NCBI GenBank assembly: GCA_021804565.1 | Contig: JAJZHK010000034.1 | Span: 1 to 34,050, forward strand | Direction: 5' to 3' | Length of the DNA: 34,050 nt | From: Pseudomonadota bacterium | GTDB lineage: Bacteria; Pseudomonadota; Gammaproteobacteria; Pseudomonadales; Moraxellaceae | Part shown: one piece after another, positions 1 to 9,692 of the stretch | How the letters are laid out: the number at the start of each line of letters is the position of its first letter | Numbering within the stretch: position 1 is the first letter of the stretch | Position numbers and translations under genes: made by a program | The notes under the pieces: generated by a model | Databases searched by the model: none | The model's input: only the letters and a program-made list of their open reading frames with translations | Told to the model about the DNA's origin: nothing

Positions 1-1296
<1,296 letters not shown>

Positions 1297-1308
1297 GGTG
1301 GTGTGGGT

Positions 1309-2112
1309 ATGGCAGGCATCGTGATCTGCGGCGCTGCGGGGCGCATGGGGCGCTCCCTGGTACAGGCCGTCTGTGAGCAGGGCGCGGCTCTGGGCGGCGC
1401 GATCGAGCACCAGGGTCATACAGCCCTCGGTGAAGACGCCGGTGTCCTCGCCGGGCGTTCACCTTTGGGCGTCAAGCTGAGCGACGATGTCGCCGCCGTC
1501 TTTGCCCAGGCGGAGGTCATCATCGACTTTTCTCTGCCGGGGCCGACCATGGAGCATGTTGCCGTGGCGCGTATGCTCAAACGCCCCATGGTCATCGGCA
1601 CCACCGGCTTCGATGGCCGTCAGCGTGAGCGCTTGCGCGAAGCCGGCGAGGACATCGCCATGCTGGTGTCGGGCAATTTCTCGGTGGGCGTGACGATCTG
1701 TCTGGATCTTCTGGCGCGCGCCAGCCGTGCTTTTGCCGAAACGGTCGATGTCGAGATCATCGAAGCCCACCATAGGCATAAAATCGATGCCCCTTCGGGC
1801 ACCGCGCTGATGATGGGTGAGACCATCGCCCAGGCCCGCAGTCAGCAGCTCGATGAAATCCTCGTGCATGGCCGTGAAGGGCGCACCGGCGAGCGGCCCA
1901 CCGGTCAGATCGGTATGCATGCCGTGCGCGGCGGCGACGTCGTCGGTGATCATCAGGTCTGGTTTATCGGTGAAGGCGAACGCCTGGAGATTCGCCATAT
2001 AGCGACCAGCCGGATGAACTTCGCCCACGGTGCGGTCCGCGCTGCGCTCTGGCTGCAGGGGCGGGCGCCGGGTCACTATTCCATGCGTGACGTGCTGGAT
2101 TTGCAGGACTGA
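1309..2112 (+). CDS. dapB: 4-hydroxy-tetrahydrodipicolinate reductase
   Basis: Reduces 4-hydroxy-tetrahydrodipicolinate with NAD(P)H in the lysine/diaminopimelate pathway. The 267-residue product opens with the dinucleotide-binding motif GAAGRMG (residues 8-14) and has GTTGF near 98. The catalytic block EAHHRHKIDAPSGTA carries His154, His155 and Lys158, and is followed by the C-terminal HAVRGGDVVGDHQV segment. I chose ATG 1309 over the in-frame GTG at 1303 because AAGGTGG lies 7 bases upstream. The stop overlaps the next start (TGATG at 2110-2114). Confidence 0.96.
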   Translation: MAGIVICGAAGRMGRSLVQAVCEQGAALGGAIEHQGHTALGEDAGVLAGRSPLGVKLSDDVAAVFAQAEVIIDFSLPGPTMEHVAVARMLKRPMVIGTTGFDGRQRERLREAGEDIAMLVSGNFSVGVTICLDLLARASRAFAETVDVEIIEAHHRHKIDAPSGTALMMGETIAQARSQQLDEILVHGREGRTGERPTGQIGMHAVRGGDVVGDHQVWFIGEGERLEIRHIATSRMNFAHGAVRAALWLQGRAPGHYSMRDVLDLQD

Positions 2113-3170
2113 TGGCGATGTCCAGACGGCTGGGGATGGTGCTCGCCGTGCCGGTGTCGGCCTTGCTGCTGCTGGTGTTGTGGCCGGCGCCCTATACGGC
2201 GCACAGCTGGCGGCCGCAGCCTCGACCGGTGGTGACGACGGTCGATGATCTGGGCTCGGCGCAGCTGTGGGCGCTTGGCAAGATCAAGGGGCCGGAAGAC
2301 GTCGCGGTCGATGCCCAGGGGCGGGTCTACAGTGGACTGGCCGATGGTCGCATTGTGCGCATCGTCGGGGACCAGGTGCAAACCCTGGCGCACACCGGCG
2401 GCCGACCGCTCGGGCTGGTGTTCGCCGATCCTCAGCATCTCTACGTCTGTGACGCCTGGCGCGGCCTGCTACGGGTCGGCCTGGATGGCCAGGTCGAGGT
2501 CTTGACCCAGGCCTCTGCGGGATTGCCCTTCGGCTTTACCGATGACCTGGATGTCGGCGCCGATGGCCGGGTCTATTTCACCGATGCCAGCAGCCGCTGG
2601 CATCAGCCTGATTACATGCAAGATTTGCTCGAAGGGCGCCCCTACGGGCGTCTCCTCGTCTACGATCCGCGCACCCGGCAAACACGTACCCTGCTGCAGG
2701 GACTTTATTTTGCCAATGGTGTGGCCATGGCCCGGGATGGCCGTTCGCTGCTGGTGGTCGAGAGTTTTCGCTACCGGCTCAGACGCTACTGGCTGCAGGG
2801 CCCGCGCGCCGGGCAGAGCGAGATCTTTGCCGACAATCTGCCGGGGATACCGGACAATGTTGATGTCGATGAGCAGGGCCATGCCTGGGTGGCTCTGCCG
2901 ACGCCCCGCCGCCTGGATATCGACCTTTTGATGAGCAGTTCATGGCTGCGTGAACGTCTGGCGGTGCTGCCGGCGAGCCTGCTGCCCGGACCGACGCCGA
3001 TCGGACTGGTCGCCGAACTCGATGCCCAGGGCCACCTGTTACGCCTGCATCGCGCGCCAGGTGGCGAGCGCCTGCGCATGATCACTTCGGCGCTGCCTTA
3101 TCATGGCCGTCTGCTGCTGGGCTCGCTGGAGAATGACCGGGTGGGATGGGCGTATCCGACGACGCATTGA
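2112..3170 (+). CDS. SMP-30/strictosidine synthase-like beta-propeller protein, membrane-anchored
   Basis: A 352-residue protein with a short positive N-terminus and a hydrophobic segment (about residues 8-25, rich in Leu and Val) that looks like an uncleaved signal anchor. The rest is a six-bladed-propeller-like sequence: GPEDVAVDAQGRVYSGLADG, PLGLVFADPQHLYVCDAWRG, a DDLDVGADGRVYFTDAS blade, FANGVAMARDGRSLLVVES and IPDNVDVDEQGHAWVALPTP. This matches the SMP-30/gluconolaconase and strictosidine-synthase/APMAP-like superfamily. The substrate is unknown. It starts inside the dapB stop codon, so translation is probably coupled. Its last 89 bases overlap the end of the convergent diguanylate cyclase gene. 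Confidence 0.8.
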   Translation: MAMSRRLGMVLAVPVSALLLLVLWPAPYTAHSWRPQPRPVVTTVDDLGSAQLWALGKIKGPEDVAVDAQGRVYSGLADGRIVRIVGDQVQTLAHTGGRPLGLVFADPQHLYVCDAWRGLLRVGLDGQVEVLTQASAGLPFGFTDDLDVGADGRVYFTDASSRWHQPDYMQDLLEGRPYGRLLVYDPRTRQTRTLLQGLYFANGVAMARDGRSLLVVESFRYRLRRYWLQGPRAGQSEIFADNLPGIPDNVDVDEQGHAWVALPTPRRLDIDLLMSSSWLRERLAVLPASLLPGPTPIGLVAELDAQGHLLRLHRAPGGERLRMITSALPYHGRLLLGSLENDRVGWAYPTTH

Positions 3171-4353
3171 AATGGTAGGCCTGGACACGGTTTCTGCCCA
3201 GGCTCTTGGCCTCGTACAAGGCCTCGTCGGCGCGCAAGATCAACTGTTCGGCGACGATGCCCTGCAGCGGTATCATGGTGGCCACACCTATGCTGACACT
3301 GACCTTCTCCTGCAGGGGGTGCGGCAAGTCCAGTTCGAGGACGGCCAGGCGCAGGCTCTCGGCGATACGCAAAGCTGAATCGGGCGGCGTGTCAGGCAGG
3401 ATCAGGGCAAACTCTTCACCACCGTAGCGTGCGGCCAGATCGCCGGGACGTTGCGCAAAGCCTGCCAGGGTGCGTGCAATCTGGCGCAGGCACTCGTCCC
3501 CCATCTGATGACCAAGCTTGTCATTGTAGGCCTTGAAGTGATCGGCATCGAGCATCAGCAGGGACAGCGGGCGTTCGATGCGCATCTGCCGTGACCATTC
3601 CTGCAGCAGCACCTGATCAAAGCTGCGACGGTTGGCGATATGCGTCAGGCCATCGGTGGCGGTCAAAACCTCGAGGTGCAGATGGGTCTGGTTCAGGTCC
3701 AGGTGCTCCAGGCTGAGCAGACGAGCCTGCAGATGGTTCTGGCGCAGGGAACGTTCGATGAGAAAACTCCCGGGCAGGGAAAAACCCAGGGCCAGGACGA
3801 GCACGAAGCCTTGTATGGTCATCATCTCGATGCCCGCGTGGGTACGCAGCAGGTGAACCGTGAGAGCAATACACAAGGCCAGGGCGGTGAGCAGTCCCCA
3901 GGCAAAAAGCAGACGCGAGATGACAAAGCCTCCGATGATGACGAGGACACTGCCGATGGCGTAGTAGTCATCGAGCGGCGGGTGTTGGATTTCCGAGAGC
4001 AAAAGTACGGTCATATAAGCCACGACCGTATTGATCAGCACCAGGATCTGCTGGTGCGAGCGTGCACTTTCGCTGGTTGAATAGGCCAGGCTGATCATCA
4101 GCAGCGTTGCCGACACGATGCTGGTGTGCAAGGTGGGCAAGTAAAGCTGGGGGGTCAGCCAGTAGTTGGCAGGGATGGGCAGGAGCAGCGCGATCAGGCC
4201 GAGCAGGCCGGCCATCTGGATATGAAGCTGGTAACGATCGGCGTAGTCCTTCTGAAAGACCGTTTCGTCTTCCGGGGGGAAGCGCAGCATCCAGCGCGAG
4301 CTGGCGAAGTGGCGCAGCAAGGCGCGCAAGTGCTTGATGGCCTCATTGTTCAT
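3082..4353 (-). CDS. Membrane diguanylate cyclase (GGEEF), second of a tandem pair
   Basis: Predicted to make cyclic di-GMP. The 423-residue product has an N-terminal region with about six hydrophobic segments (residues 45-200). The GGDEF domain starts near residue 230 (TATDGLTHIANRRSF), with LDADHFKAYND, an RPGD inhibitory I-site at 302-305 and GGEEF at 311-315; the RxxD to GGEEF spacing of five is canonical. It is both catalytically and allosterically intact by motif. The start overlaps the end of the upstream paralogue by 4 bases. After the normal domain end (around VQAYHF) there is a 28-residue Pro/Ala/Ser-rich tail read entirely from the opposite strand of the SMP-30-like gene. Confidence 0.92.
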   Translation of the reverse strand: MNNEAIKHLRALLRHFASSRWMLRFPPEDETVFQKDYADRYQLHIQMAGLLGLIALLLPIPANYWLTPQLYLPTLHTSIVSATLLMISLAYSTSESARSHQQILVLINTVVAYMTVLLLSEIQHPPLDDYYAIGSVLVIIGGFVISRLLFAWGLLTALALCIALTVHLLRTHAGIEMMTIQGFVLVLALGFSLPGSFLIERSLRQNHLQARLLSLEHLDLNQTHLHLEVLTATDGLTHIANRRSFDQVLLQEWSRQMRIERPLSLLMLDADHFKAYNDKLGHQMGDECLRQIARTLAGFAQRPGDLAARYGGEEFALILPDTPPDSALRIAESLRLAVLELDLPHPLQEKVSVSIGVATMIPLQGIVAEQLILRADEALYEAKSLGRNRVQAYHFNASSDTPIPPGHSPASPAADGHDKAAPK

Positions 4354-5576
4354 AGCTCAGGCCTCCAGACCATGACCCGATTGCGGCCGCTACGCTTGCT
4401 GCGATAGAGCGCCTGATCGGCACGTTCATACAAAAGCTCGGTCGAGTTGTTACGGTCGGGGATGAGGCTGGCGCAGCCGATGCTCACCGTGACGTGGCCA
4501 TGCGAGCTTTCCGGATGCGGAATGCTGAGGGCGAGGATCTCCATGCGTATGTTCTCGGCGACGAGCAGAGCGTCGTTTTCATTGGCGCCGCTGAGGACCA
4601 CCGCAAACTCCTCGCCGCCATAGCGTGCCGCCAGATCACCAGGGCGGCGGACATGGCTGCGCAGGGCCTCGGCGATGTTGCGCAGGCAGCTGTCACCGGC
4701 AGGGTGGCCGAAGGCGTCGTTGTAGCGCTTGAAGTGATCGACGTCGATCATCAGCAGGCTCAGCGGCAGCTGTTTGCGCTGCGCCCGCGTCCACTCCGTC
4801 GACAAGGTGCTGTCGAGGGCACGACGGTTGGCGATCAGGGTGAGTCCGTCGATGGCGGTGAGGTACTGCAACTGCCGGTTGGCCTCTTCGACTTCACGGT
4901 TCTGCAGGGAGAGCAGGCGCAGTTGCAGATAGCTCTGCCGGATCGAGCGTTCGATGAGAAAATTGCCCGGCAGACAGAGCAAGAGGCCCAGTCCTAGGAT
5001 CAGTTCACGAGCATAGATCGACAGCAGCGAAGAGGGCTCGAGCAGGATGAAGGGCTGGCAGATGAATGCGATCAGGCCGGCACTGATGAGCCCGTAACGA
5101 AACTGCTGACGTGCCAGCACAAAAATCAGCAGGATGACAAGCAGGATGCCGCCTTCGTAAAAGTGGCTGATCGGCGGTGGGGCCATGGCAGCAAAGGTTT
5201 CTACGCCGACGCAGCCGCAAGCCGCATCGATCGCCAGCAGTTCTTGCAGGCGCGAACGGTAGTCCTGACGTTGTGCCAGGATGTAAAGAATCAGCAGAGG
5301 CAAAGCGGCCAGGACACGCACCGACCACATGGCGTAGAAACGATCGCGCAACCACAGCCAGTCACCGACACCGCAAGCCAGCGTGGCGATGAGGCCAAAG
5401 AGCATGGCCAGGGTGGTGTCCTGTTGGTAGGTTTCGCTGTAGTGACGCTGAAACTCGCTCTCCAGGGGTTCTGGAAAGCGTAAATGCCAGCCGCGCCCCT
5501 GGAGTTGCTCTTCGAGTTGCTGTGGGGGCGCAGCAGGGATCTCCCTGGCTTGTGTCATCGTCTTGTCGTGCTCCAC
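4350..5576 (-). CDS. Membrane diguanylate cyclase (GGEEF), first of a tandem pair
   Basis: Paralogue of the downstream gene with the same plan: 408 residues, N-terminal hydrophobic segments (about 55-205), a linker LIERSIRQSYLQLRLLSLQ closely matching its neighbour, then a GGDEF domain (AIDGLTLIANRRAL, IDVDHFKRYND, I-site RPGD at 311-314, GGEEF at 320-324). Both are probably inner-membrane sensors making cyclic di-GMP. The ligand is unknown and the membrane part matches no sensor family I can name with confidence. The first possible start is GTG at 5576; an ATG six codons later (5558) is an alternative. The pair looks like a local duplication, transcribed together. Confidence 0.92.
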   Translation of the reverse strand: MEHDKTMTQAREIPAAPPQQLEEQLQGRGWHLRFPEPLESEFQRHYSETYQQDTTLAMLFGLIATLACGVGDWLWLRDRFYAMWSVRVLAALPLLILYILAQRQDYRSRLQELLAIDAACGCVGVETFAAMAPPPISHFYEGGILLVILLIFVLARQQFRYGLISAGLIAFICQPFILLEPSSLLSIYARELILGLGLLLCLPGNFLIERSIRQSYLQLRLLSLQNREVEEANRQLQYLTAIDGLTLIANRRALDSTLSTEWTRAQRKQLPLSLLMIDVDHFKRYNDAFGHPAGDSCLRNIAEALRSHVRRPGDLAARYGGEEFAVVLSGANENDALLVAENIRMEILALSIPHPESSHGHVTVSIGCASLIPDRNNSTELLYERADQALYRSKRSGRNRVMVWRPEL

Positions 5577-5629
5577 CTGACCATCAGCTTCAGCTTAGAT
5601 CAGTTGGGGCGTAGTGCGAGTCCATGTCT

Positions 5630-7138
5630 TCAGGAAAAGCTGAAGTCAATTTCCAGTCCGGCCAGATAGCCGGCCTCCTGCTGCAGATCCATCAGGGTGA
5701 GGGGGTGTTTCTCCAGCCAGCCGCGGGCAAAACTGAGATGAAGGCGGGCAGGCTCTTGCCAGAGGAGTTGCCAGCGTGGATTGATGACCGGGCTTTGCCG
5801 GGCGTGATTGAGCAGAACCGCCAGGCGCAAGAGCACGGCGGTGAGTAGAAAGTCCCGGCCACCGTGGTCGAGCAGTGCTAGGCGCTGCTCCTCACGCAGC
5901 TTGCGGCGATGGGCGCCGACCAGCAGCGACAGACGCTCCTGGTCCGGGCGGGAGAAGCCGGCCATGTCGGAGTAGCGTAGCAGATAGGCACCGTGCTTGT
6001 GAAAGCCGCTGTGGGCGACATCAAGACCGACCTCATGCAGATCGGCGGCATGGGCCAGCGATATCTTGTCGATACGCGGTGCCGTGCTCTGCGCCTGCAG
6101 CTGTTCGGCCAGCTGCAAGGCGCTTTGGCGCACCCGCAGCGCCTGTTCGACGTCGACATGGTAGCGCGCTTGCATGGCGCGTATGGTGCGCTCCTGGACG
6201 TCGAGGCTTTGCCCCTGGCGACCGATCATTTCAAACAGCACACCTTCGCGCAGGGCGCCGTCGACATAGTGCAGGTGTTCTATCCCCAGTTCCTGAAAAA
6301 ATCCCAGGGTGATGGCCAGGCCTGAGGCCAGGAGCGGTTTGCGATCTTCTTTGAGTCCAGGAAAGTCGATTTCCAGGGCATGACGAAAGCTCAGCAGGCG
6401 CAGTTTCAGCTGCTGGAGCGCGGCCAGGCTGATGCCGTCGTTGGCGCCGGCCCAGCCCAGGCTTTGCAGCACCGAAAGCAGTGCTTTGATCGTCCCGGAG
6501 GAGCCCAGTGCCTGTTCCCAGCCCAGTTCCCGATAGGCCGCCGCGATAGGCATGACCTCGTGGCGGGCGGCGAGTACGGCCTGCTCCAGGCTCTCGGCGT
6601 CGATACGGCCGTCGCCAAAAAAGCGGCGCTGGTAGCTGATGCAGCCCATGTGCAAGGACTCGAGGAGGAGCGGCTCATAGCCGTCACCGATGATGAATTC
6701 GGTCGACCCGCCACCGATGTCGACGACCAGACGACGGCCCTGGTGCGGGTGGGTGTAGGCGACGCCCAGATAGATGAGACGGGCTTCCTCGCGGCCAGCG
6801 ATGATCTCGATGGGACAGCCGAGCTGGCGTTCGGCGCGGCGGATGAAGCTGGAGGCGTTCTTGGCCACACGCAGGGCATTGGTGCCGACAACACGCCGGT
6901 TACCAGGTTCGACAGCGCACAGGTGCTGGGCAAAACGGGACAGGCAATGGAGCGCACGCTCCTGCACCTGCTCGGTCAGACGACCACGGTCGTCGAAGCC
7001 CGCCGCCAGCTGCACTTTTTCCGAAAGACTCTCGATCACCCGCCATTCGCCGTGGTCCGGACGGGCCACGACCAGATGAAAACTGTTGGAGCCTAAGTCT
7101 ATGGCTGCCAGCAGCCCTGCTTCAGTGGATTCCTGCAC
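5630..7138 (-). CDS. ppx: Exopolyphosphatase (Ppx/GppA family)
   Basis: Hydrolyses terminal phosphates from polyphosphate (Ppx) or pppGpp (GppA); the family members are hard to separate by eye. The 502-residue product has the actin-like ATPase-fold motif AAIDLGSNSFHLVV near the N-terminus, VVGTNALRVAKN, EARLIYLGV and the second phosphate-binding loop DIGGGSTEFI. A C-terminal HD-like helical half carries HAADLHEVGLDVAHSGFHKHG. The open frame extends to 7195, but I chose GTG 7138 because AGGAAG lies just upstream and this gives a normal family N-terminus. Divergence from trxA-rho, as in pseudomonads, favours ppx. Confidence 0.9.
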   Translation of the reverse strand: MQESTEAGLLAAIDLGSNSFHLVVARPDHGEWRVIESLSEKVQLAAGFDDRGRLTEQVQERALHCLSRFAQHLCAVEPGNRRVVGTNALRVAKNASSFIRRAERQLGCPIEIIAGREEARLIYLGVAYTHPHQGRRLVVDIGGGSTEFIIGDGYEPLLLESLHMGCISYQRRFFGDGRIDAESLEQAVLAARHEVMPIAAAYRELGWEQALGSSGTIKALLSVLQSLGWAGANDGISLAALQQLKLRLLSFRHALEIDFPGLKEDRKPLLASGLAITLGFFQELGIEHLHYVDGALREGVLFEMIGRQGQSLDVQERTIRAMQARYHVDVEQALRVRQSALQLAEQLQAQSTAPRIDKISLAHAADLHEVGLDVAHSGFHKHGAYLLRYSDMAGFSRPDQERLSLLVGAHRRKLREEQRLALLDHGGRDFLLTAVLLRLAVLLNHARQSPVINPRWQLLWQEPARLHLSFARGWLEKHPLTLMDLQQEAGYLAGLEIDFSFS

Positions 7139-7249
7139 CCCTAACTTCCTCGTCGTGACAGGTTCTGCTCCAGCTCGCCGTCGCCGGCCATGCAAAGGAG
7201 TTCAGAACATGTTATTCTGGTCACATGACTTACACCCGGGAGTATATCT

Positions 7250-7579
7250 ATGAGCCATGACCTGATCGTGCATACCAGCGATGCCAGCTTTGAAAGCGAC
7301 GTCATCAAATCTGATGTTCCCACGCTCGTGGATTTTTGGGCTCCCTGGTGCGGTCCTTGCAAGATGATAGCACCGGTGCTCGATGAAATGGCGGCTGAGT
7401 ATCAGGGCCGCATGAAAGTGGTGAAGGTCAACGTCGATGACCATCCGGGGGCGGCGCAGAAGTTTGGTGTGCGTGGCATTCCTACCCTGATTCTGTTCAA
7501 AGGTGGCAACATCGAAGCCACGCGTGTCGGTGCACAATCGAAGTCGCAACTGACCGCTTTCGTCGACTCTCATATCTAA
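7250..7579 (+). CDS. trxA: Thioredoxin 1
   Basis: Small cytoplasmic disulfide reductase, 109 residues, the normal length. The active site WCGPC is at 33-37 and the cis-proline segment [11 protein letters not shown] follows near residue 75. A GGGAG Shine-Dalgarno-like sequence lies 8 bases before the ATG. It is divergent from ppx and precedes rho, a conserved arrangement. In this genome the thioredoxin would be the natural reductant for the MsrA encoded 1.5 kb downstream. Confidence 0.97.
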   Translation: MSHDLIVHTSDASFESDVIKSDVPTLVDFWAPWCGPCKMIAPVLDEMAAEYQGRMKVVKVNVDDHPGAAQKFGVRGIPTLILFKGGNIEATRVGAQSKSQLTAFVDSHI

Positions 7580-7586
7580 TATCACG

Positions 7587-7622
7587 GTCGCCACGCTGTT
7601 GGTGTTTGACAGCCGTGGCGAC
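7587..7622. repeat. Inverted repeat between trxA and rho, overlapping the rho promoter
   Basis: GTCGCCACG (7587-7595) pairs with CGTGGCGAC (7614-7622), and the inner CTG/CAG extends the stem past a one-base bulge. No T-run follows, so it is not a standard intrinsic terminator. It contains the -35 hexamer of the putative rho promoter, so it could be an operator, an RNA-stabilising 3' end for trxA, or both. Confidence 0.5.
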
Positions 7623-7634
7623 TTGCCCTATAAA
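7606..7634 (+). promoter_or_regulatory. Near-consensus sigma-70 promoter for rho
   Basis: TTGACA (7606-7611), a 17-base spacer and TATAAA (7629-7634). This would start transcription near 7641 and give rho a leader of about 135 bases, which fits the known autoregulation of rho through its leader in E. coli. Confidence 0.75.
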
Positions 7635-7688
7635 TGGGCATCAAGGTGTGTGGTTTTTCTTCCCGCACCTGATTTTGTCCGCTCCGAG

Positions 7689-7706
7689 ATGGCTGATCCA
7701 GCCTGA
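7689..7706 (+). CDS. Possible five-codon leader ORF in the rho leader
   Basis: ATG GCT GAT CCA GCC TGA, encoding MADPA. It coincides with a small hairpin, GGCTG-ATC-CAGCC (7691-7703). The same 15-base pattern recurs with one change 40 bases downstream at the start of the second leader ORF. It has no strong Shine-Dalgarno sequence, so translation is uncertain. Confidence 0.25.
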   Translation: MADPA

Positions 7707-7728
7707 CTCGCAAGAAACCGTCACCAGC

Positions 7729-7779
7729 ATGGCTGAACCAGCCGGTGTGCCTTCAATAGCTGAAATCATTCATATATGA
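7729..7779 (+). CDS. Possible 16-residue leader peptide coupled to rho
   Basis: An ATG at 7729 opens a frame encoding [16 protein letters not shown]. Its TGA (7777-7779) overlaps the rho ATG (7776-7778) as ATGA. The first codons form the hairpin GGCTG-AAC-CAGCC (7731-7743), a near copy of the one at 7691. The rho start has no recognisable Shine-Dalgarno sequence, so coupling to this frame would explain how rho is translated. E. coli has a 33-residue rho leader peptide (rhoL) of different sequence. The function is inferred. Confidence 0.35.
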   Translation: MAEPAGVPSIAEIIHI

Positions 7780-9035
7780 ATCTGACCGAACTCAAGAAGA
7801 AACCGATCGCCGCCTTGGTGCAGATCGCCGAGCAGATGGGCCTCGAGAACATGGCCCGTAACAGAAAACAGGATGTCATCTTCGCCATACTCAAGACTCA
7901 CGCACGCAATGGTGAGGAAATCTTTGGTGATGGCGTGCTCGAGATCCTCCCCGATGGCTTTGGTTTTTTGCGCTCTTCGGAAGGCTCCTATCTCGCCGGT
8001 CCGGACGATATCTATGTCTCGCCCAGCCAGATCCGCCGCTTCAATCTGCGCACCGGAGACACGGTGACGGGCACCATACGCCCGCCTAAGGAAGGCGAGC
8101 GTTACTTCGCCTTGCTCAAGGTCAACCAGATCAATTTCGACTCGCCCGAGAACGCCAAGAACAAGATTCTTTTCGAGAACCTCACGCCTTTGTTCCCGGA
8201 TCAGCGCATGATCATGGAACTCGGCAATGGTTCGACGGAAGATCTGACCGCGCGTGTCATCGACCTCATCTCGCCGGTGGGCAAGGGGCAGCGTTCCCTG
8301 GTCGTGGCACCGCCCAAGGCCGGCAAGACCATGCTCTTGCAGAACATGGCGCACTCGATCACGCGCAACAATCCGGAGTGCTTCCTGATCGTGTTGCTCA
8401 TCGATGAGCGCCCGGAAGAAGTGACCGAAATGCAGCGCACGGTGCGTGGTGAAGTGGTGGCATCGACCTTCGATGAACCGCCGGCGCGCCACGTGCAGGT
8501 GGCTGAAATGGTCATCGAAAAAGCCAAGCGCCTGGTTGAGCACAAAAAGGATGTCATCATTCTGCTCGATTCGATCACCCGTCTGGCGCGCGCTTACAAC
8601 ACGGTGATCCCCAGCTCGGGCAAGGTGCTCACCGGTGGTGTCGACGCCCATGCGCTGGAACGGCCGAAACGCTTCTTCGGTGCGGCGCGTAACATCGAGG
8701 AAGGTGGCTCGCTCACCATCATCGCTACAGCGCTGATCGATACCGGCTCCAAAATGGATGAAGTCATCTTCGAGGAGTTCAAGGGCACCGGCAACCAGGA
8801 AATCAACCTGGATCGCAAGATCGCTGAAAAGCGGGTCTTCCCCTCGATCAACATCAAGAAGTCCGGAACCCGTCGCGAAGAGCGACTGATGGGTGAGGAT
8901 GAACTGAAGAAGGTCTGGATCTTGCGCAAGATCCTGCACCCCATGGAAGAGATCACCGCCATCGAGTTCCTCATCGACAAGATGAAGGACACCAAGACCA
9001 ACGACGAATTCTTCGACATGATGAAGCGTCGCTGA
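7776..9035 (+). CDS. rho: Transcription termination factor Rho
   Basis: Hexameric RNA-dependent ATPase and helicase that ends transcription. It is 419 residues, the standard length for proteobacteria. The N-terminal helical domain [20 protein letters not shown] is followed by the OLD-fold RNA-binding region with DGFGFLRS (about 60-67). Walker A is APPKAGKT at 178-185. Next come [13 protein letters not shown], the Q-loop region [16 protein letters not shown], the R-loop segment [14 protein letters not shown] and the C-terminal MMKRR. It has its own strong promoter and a structured leader. Its 3' end is 3 bases from the end of convergent msrA, with no visible terminator between them. Confidence 0.98.
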   Translation: MNLTELKKKPIAALVQIAEQMGLENMARNRKQDVIFAILKTHARNGEEIFGDGVLEILPDGFGFLRSSEGSYLAGPDDIYVSPSQIRRFNLRTGDTVTGTIRPPKEGERYFALLKVNQINFDSPENAKNKILFENLTPLFPDQRMIMELGNGSTEDLTARVIDLISPVGKGQRSLVVAPPKAGKTMLLQNMAHSITRNNPECFLIVLLIDERPEEVTEMQRTVRGEVVASTFDEPPARHVQVAEMVIEKAKRLVEHKKDVIILLDSITRLARAYNTVIPSSGKVLTGGVDAHALERPKRFFGAARNIEEGGSLTIIATALIDTGSKMDEVIFEEFKGTGNQEINLDRKIAEKRVFPSINIKKSGTRREERLMGEDELKKVWILRKILHPMEEITAIEFLIDKMKDTKTNDEFFDMMKRR

Positions 9036-9038
9036 GCC

Positions 9039-9599
9039 TCAGATCGGCGGCTGCAGCCTCGGCCCGAGCTGGCGCCGCAGCTCGGCCAGTTTGGGGGCAA
9101 TCACCACCTGGCAATAGCCTTGCTGAGGGTGGCGCTGGTAGTAGTCCTGGTGTTCGGCTTCGGCAGGAAAAAACTCCTGCCCGAGCTGGACCTGGGTCAG
9201 CACCGGCTGCGGGTAGACGTGCTCAGCGTCCAGGCGCGCGATCAGTGCGTGGGCCTGCTCGGCTTGTCCGGCGTCCCTGGCGAGGATCAGCGAGCGATAC
9301 TGCGGGCCCAGATCATGGCCTTGGCGATCGCGTGTCGTCGGGTCATGGATGGCAAAGAACACCTCCAGCAATGAGCTGAAGGTGGTCTCTTGCGGGTCGA
9401 AACGGATCTGTACCACTTCCGCATGATCGCTTTGTCCGCTGCAGACACGGGCGTAGCTGGGCGCGCTGTCGCGACCACCGGCATAGCCACAAAGGACCTG
9501 CTTGACGCCACGAATCTGGCGAAAAACAGCGTCCAGACACCAGAAGCAACCACCACCGAGAGTGATCGTTTCAAGCTTTAAGTCGTTGTTTTCATTCAT
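9039..9599 (-). CDS. msrA: Peptide methionine-S-sulfoxide reductase with element-supplied 5' end
   Basis: Repairs oxidised methionine (S-epimer) using thioredoxin. The 186-residue product has GGGCFWC at 15-21, with catalytic Cys18, then GVKQVLCGYAGG, the HAEVVQIRFDP segment, FFAIHDPTTRDRQGHDLGPQYRS and a C-terminal GYCQV that probably holds the resolving cysteine. The open frame runs to 9671, but ATG 9599 gives a normal MsrA N-terminus. The codons before the active site (9549-9599) are AT-rich and belong to the inserted element. The original 5' end, METTILGGGCFWC, is left at 17417 beyond the other end of the insert. The gene is therefore a functional-looking chimera created by integration. 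Confidence 0.95.
   Translation of the reverse strand: MNENNDLKLETITLGGGCFWCLDAVFRQIRGVKQVLCGYAGGRDSAPSYARVCSGQSDHAEVVQIRFDPQETTFSSLLEVFFAIHDPTTRDRQGHDLGPQYRSLILARDAGQAEQAHALIARLDAEHVYPQPVLTQVQLGQEFFPAEAEHQDYYQRHPQQGYCQVVIAPKLAELRRQLGPRLQPPI
9538..9548. other. Left attachment core (attL) inside msrA
   Basis: CACCAGAAGCA, identical to 17380-17390. On the minus strand it encodes part of the Cys-Phe-Trp-Cys active-site motif. The similarity continues imperfectly to the right (CC, CCACC, TCGTTTC), because both copies encode the same MsrA motif. Positions below 9538 are chromosomal msrA; positions above 9548 belong to the element. Confidence 0.75.
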
Positions 9600-9611
9600 A
9601 GCTGTCTCACT

Positions 9612-9675
9612 TTTCACCCTAAAGAACTTCACACACGCCACTTTCGAGCCTAAAATCTCACACAACTTCACGCAC
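9612..9675. repeat. Putative integrase arm-type repeats, left end
   Basis: Short repeats of a TTCACnCA-like word between the msrA start and the integrase start: TTTCACC (9612-9618), CTTCACACA (9627-9635), CTCACACA (9657-9664) and CTTCACGCAC (9666-9675). The same word recurs in both orientations at the right end (17294-17337). Such paired clusters at both ends are what arm-type recombinase sites would look like. They also lie in the new upstream region of msrA. Confidence 0.45.
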
Positions 9676-9692
9676 AGAAGAAGGTGGAAAAA

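Noticed and set aside
9600..9671. Longer msrA start at 9671
   Set aside because: The extra 24 codons have no MsrA similarity and lie over the putative integrase sites; ATG 9599 gives a normal N-terminus.
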